Assembly (NCBI GenBank): GCA_029250305.1
Contig: JAQXFM010000241.1
Span: forward strand, 1-8,503
Source of the DNA: Candidatus Poseidoniaceae archaeon
GTDB lineage: Archaea > Thermoplasmatota > Poseidoniia > Poseidoniales > Poseidoniaceae
Length of the DNA stretch: 8,503 bases
Reading direction: 5' to 3'
In this document: positions 6,463 to 8,503 of the stretch, in pieces
Numbering within the stretch: the stretch's first letter is position 1
Layout: every line of letters begins with the position of its first letter
Translations under genes and position numbers: made by a program
The notes under the pieces: model-generated
Database searches by the model: none
What the model was told of the DNA's origin: nothing
Seen by the model: the letters and a program-made list of their open reading frames with translations, nothing else

Positions 6463-7977
6463 GTCCTTTCCCGGAGTGTGCGTTCCCGCGGGCTGTAATG
6501 TGTACACGTGGTACATACGATCTGGAGCAGCGTCTTTGTCTTCATCGTTCAACAGGAGGAAGAAGACACCCAACCACAAGAGCGTGGTTAAGAGTGGCAA
6601 GAGCAATGGGATTTCAAGGCCTGGAATCATCCAAGCATTGCCGCCAGCAGCGGTGTCCTTCATGCCCGCTGGGTCGAACAAGAACAAGCGGTAGAGCGTT
6701 GAGAGCACCACTTGAAGCACGGAAAGCGGCAAGAGCATGCGCCATCCGAATTCGAGAATTTGATCGGTGCGGATTCGAGCGAGGGAGAAACGAGCCCAGA
6801 CGAACACGACCAAGAACACGAGCCATGACTTGAGAAGCACCACGATGGCGCCCGGAATCAAGACGTATGCATCACCAAGCAGTGGGATTTGGCTGATGGT
6901 GCCTTGGAAAGGCAAGTGCCATCCTGCTAGGAAGAAGTGAGTGAACAAGAAACACGCAGCGTAGGTTCGAATGTATTCTGCCATGAACAGCATACCGAAT
7001 CGCATGCCGCCGTATTCAGTCCACCATCCTTCGACGAGTTCGGCTTCTGCTTCAGGCATGTCGAATGGAACACGTTCGACTTCTGCAATCATGGTCACCA
7101 AGAAGAGAGCCGCACCAAGGGGCATCAAGAACAAGTTCCAAGCCCCAGCGCTGTGCTGGAAGTGGATGCTTTCGATGATGTTGAATGTTCCAGAAAGAAC
7201 CGCAACGGAAAGCAAGGTCAGCAGCAAAGGAATCTCGTATGCTGTGAGTTGTGCAGCGGATCGAATGCCACCGATGAGGGTGTACTTGTTGTTCGAAGAC
7301 CAACCTGCGAAGAACACACCAATTGGTGCGATACCGAAGATAGCGATTGCGTACAGAATCGAGAGGTCGGGGTTTGTGGCGTAAATGCCGCTTGAAAGTG
7401 GAATGATTCCGAGGATCAAGAGCGTGGATGAAACGATGAGGAAAGGTGACACCTCGAAAATGAGTTTGTCAGCACGGCGTGGGACCATGTGTTCCTTGAG
7501 CAGGAACTTCATTCCGTCAGCGACGTTTTGGAAGAACCCGGGGAAGATGGAGTAGCCCATCCACGAACGGTTGTTGACACGGTCAACGGTTGCGAAGTTT
7601 TCGTCACGGTTGCCGAACTTCTTGTTGAGCCAGCGGTTGACAGCACCGACGGGTACACCTGCACCGAACGGCAGCATGTTCCACCATTCACCTGCGGTGA
7701 CGCCGTTTTCTCCAACCCAAAGGGATCGAAGCGCGGTGGTTGCACCACGGCGGTCGTTCATTCGAGCGACCGCTTTTCGCTCAATCCATAGGATGGCGAA
7801 TTGGCTGAAGAACAGCATGAGGAACACGATGTTCACAACAGCGAATGTCCCTGCTGCAAAGGCAATGGAGCCTGCGCTTTCCTCGAGGGGTGTTCCTTCG
7901 AGGGAGGAAATCACGAGGTCGCGAACTGGGCTGTCCTCGCCCAAGAAGATGCTTCGTAGGTCGTAGATGTCATCCAT
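6460..7977 (-). CDS. nuoH: NuoH, quinone-channel membrane subunit of complex I
   Basis: The subunit that joins the electron-transfer arm to the membrane arm and forms the quinone channel. At 505 residues it is longer than the usual 320-430. Marks in order: WIERKAVARM (64-73, Glu66) at the end of TM1; FQNVADGMKFLLKEHMVP (149-166); GWSSNNKYTLIGGIRSAAQ (225-243); AYEIPLLL (246-253); AEVERVPFDMPEAEAELVEG (298-317); TEYGGMRF (320-327); RIRTDQILEFGW (401-412), the usual PRxRYDQLMxxGW. Between RRGAT (76-80) and FQNVADG about 60 residues are inserted where relatives have GPNRVGPxGLLQ. The N terminus (about 36 residues before TM1) is also long. The start is ATG 7977, which has GAGGTGA five bases upstream. 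An in-frame ATG at 8049 would overlap nuoD by 62 bases and adds a stretch unlike NuoH, so it is rejected. Confidence 0.96.
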   Translation of the reverse strand: MDDIYDLRSIFLGEDSPVRDLVISSLEGTPLEESAGSIAFAAGTFAVVNIVFLMLFFSQFAILWIERKAVARMNDRRGATTALRSLWVGENGVTAGEWWNMLPFGAGVPVGAVNRWLNKKFGNRDENFATVDRVNNRSWMGYSIFPGFFQNVADGMKFLLKEHMVPRRADKLIFEVSPFLIVSSTLLILGIIPLSSGIYATNPDLSILYAIAIFGIAPIGVFFAGWSSNNKYTLIGGIRSAAQLTAYEIPLLLTLLSVAVLSGTFNIIESIHFQHSAGAWNLFLMPLGAALFLVTMIAEVERVPFDMPEAEAELVEGWWTEYGGMRFGMLFMAEYIRTYAACFLFTHFFLAGWHLPFQGTISQIPLLGDAYVLIPGAIVVLLKSWLVFLVVFVWARFSLARIRTDQILEFGWRMLLPLSVLQVVLSTLYRLFLFDPAGMKDTAAGGNAWMIPGLEIPLLLPLLTTLLWLGVFFLLLNDEDKDAAPDRMYHVYTLQPAGTHTPGKD

Positions 7978-7982
7978 AACAA

Positions 7983-7990
7983 TCACCTCA
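7983..7990 (-). promoter_or_regulatory. Ribosome binding site of nuoH fused to the nuoD stop
   Basis: TGAGGTGA on the minus strand begins with the nuoD stop codon and gives a GAGGTGA site five bases before the nuoH ATG at 7977, which supports this start over the upstream ATG at 8049. Confidence 0.85.
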
Positions 7991-8503
7991 ACGGTCGGTT
8001 TCTCCAATGCACGGGTCAAAGCTACCCATGATGGCAGGGATATCTGCAATCTTGTAGCCGATCATCGTCTTGGCGACGAATGGGATGGTGATGAACATCG
8101 GTGAGCGGATGGACAAACGGTACGGGTTCTTTCCACGACCGTCACCGCCGCCTTGAATGTAGAACTGGGATGCACCTCGGGTGCACTCATAGTTGCTGAA
8201 CCCAGTCGCACCTTCAGGAGCACGGGTTGGAGCCTTGGTGTAAATCATCTCATCACCGGAAGCGTAGTTTGTGTTCATGCCACCAGGAATCTTGTTGAGT
8301 GCGTCAAGAATCATGCTGCACGATTGGCGCATTTCTTCCATTCGAACACGGTATCGGTCGTAACAGTCAGCACCCTTCACGGATGTTGGCTTTTCAACGG
8401 CTGGCTCCCAATCGATTTCATCGTAGACAGAGTATGGGTGAGCCCAGCGAACGTCGTAGTTGACGCCTGCTGCTCGAACGTTTGGACCCGAAACACCGGC
8501 GTT
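7988..8503 (-). CDS. nuoD: NuoD, 49-kDa-type quinone-site subunit (3' part, enters from the window edge)
   Basis: The last 171 residues of NuoD, read in frame from the window edge to TGA at 7990-7988. NuoD descends from the large subunit of [NiFe] hydrogenases and shapes the quinone pocket with NuoB. Matches to the family in order are GVSGPNVRAAGVNYDVRW (3-20), PYSVYDEIDWE (23-33), DCYDRYRVRMEEMRQS (46-61), a Gly-rich YIQGGGDGRGKNPYRLSIRSPMF, and the C-terminal GYKIADIPAIMGSFDPCIGETDR. It is a separate NuoD rather than the C-terminal half of a closely spaced NuoCD as far as can be seen; the N terminus is outside. The terminal SFDPCIGETDR keeps the Asp-Pro-Cys seen in hydrogenases (DPCxxC), with Glu at the second Cys position. 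The gene directly precedes nuoH with a 10-base gap, and no nuoEFG lies between. Confidence 0.96.
   Translation of the reverse strand, partial: NAGVSGPNVRAAGVNYDVRWAHPYSVYDEIDWEPAVEKPTSVKGADCYDRYRVRMEEMRQSCSMILDALNKIPGGMNTNYASGDEMIYTKAPTRAPEGATGFSNYECTRGASQFYIQGGGDGRGKNPYRLSIRSPMFITIPFVAKTMIGYKIADIPAIMGSFDPCIGETDR

Noticed and set aside
6321..6833. Plus-strand open frame of 170 codons across the nuoH/nuoI junction
   Set aside because: Arg/Ala-rich composition with no domain; it is the antisense shadow of two clearly conserved genes.
7978..8049. Upstream extension of nuoH to an ATG at 8049
   Set aside because: It would overlap nuoD by 62 bases, the added residues do not resemble NuoH, and the ribosome binding site points to the ATG at 7977.
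1..8503. Promoter, terminator or internal regulatory region
   Set aside because: All gaps are 11 bases or less and there is no hairpin plus T-run or archaeal TATA/BRE in a plausible place; the window is inside one transcription unit.

Overview
The window is the interior of one densely packed operon, read entirely on the minus strand. It encodes the membrane arm and part of the connecting arm of a respiratory complex I (Nuo/Fpo-type quinone oxidoreductase). Read in transcription order (right to left) the genes are nuoD (3' part), nuoH, nuoI, nuoJ split into two genes, nuoK, nuoL, nuoM and nuoN (5' part). No gene lies outside this operon. No RNA gene, mobile element, CRISPR array, promoter or terminator could be supported. 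The largest gap between genes is 11 bases, and three junctions overlap or abut.

Organism: most likely an uncultured archaeon. My best guess is a marine Thermoplasmatota (Poseidoniales / Marine Group II type), but no marker gene is present to prove it. The reasons are the gene order D-H-I-J-J'-K-L-M-N with no nuoEFG between D and H, an unfused nuoD, NuoJ encoded as two short genes as in several archaeal nuo/fpo operons, and strong GGAGGTGA-type Shine-Dalgarno sites. Base composition is roughly 48-60% G+C in the stretches I counted.

Layout: 8503-7988 holds the C-terminal 171 residues of NuoD (quinone-site subunit). 7977-6460 is NuoH (quinone-channel membrane subunit). 6448-5462 is NuoI (ferredoxin-like subunit with two 4Fe-4S motifs). 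5460-5185 and 5188-4919 are the two halves of NuoJ. 4922-4620 is NuoK. 4610-2343, 2342-732 and 730-1 are the three antiporter-like pump subunits NuoL, NuoM and NuoN. Electrons would reach the quinone through the NuoI clusters at the NuoD/NuoH interface, and the energy would drive ion pumping through NuoH/J/K/N/M/L.

The core enzyme is a known system. The unusual points are lineage-specific additions and junctions. NuoI has about 80 extra residues between its two cluster motifs, possibly an SH3/Tudor-like barrel, plus a Lys/Ala tail. NuoH has about 60 extra residues in the loop that lines the quinone site. NuoL carries a His/Asp-rich insert made of four DDHx repeats. NuoD retains a hydrogenase-like DPC near its C terminus. 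NuoL and NuoM lie in the same frame, separated only by TGA and followed by a TTG start. A repeated TGAGGTGA element merges the stop codon of one gene with the ribosome binding site of the next at three junctions.
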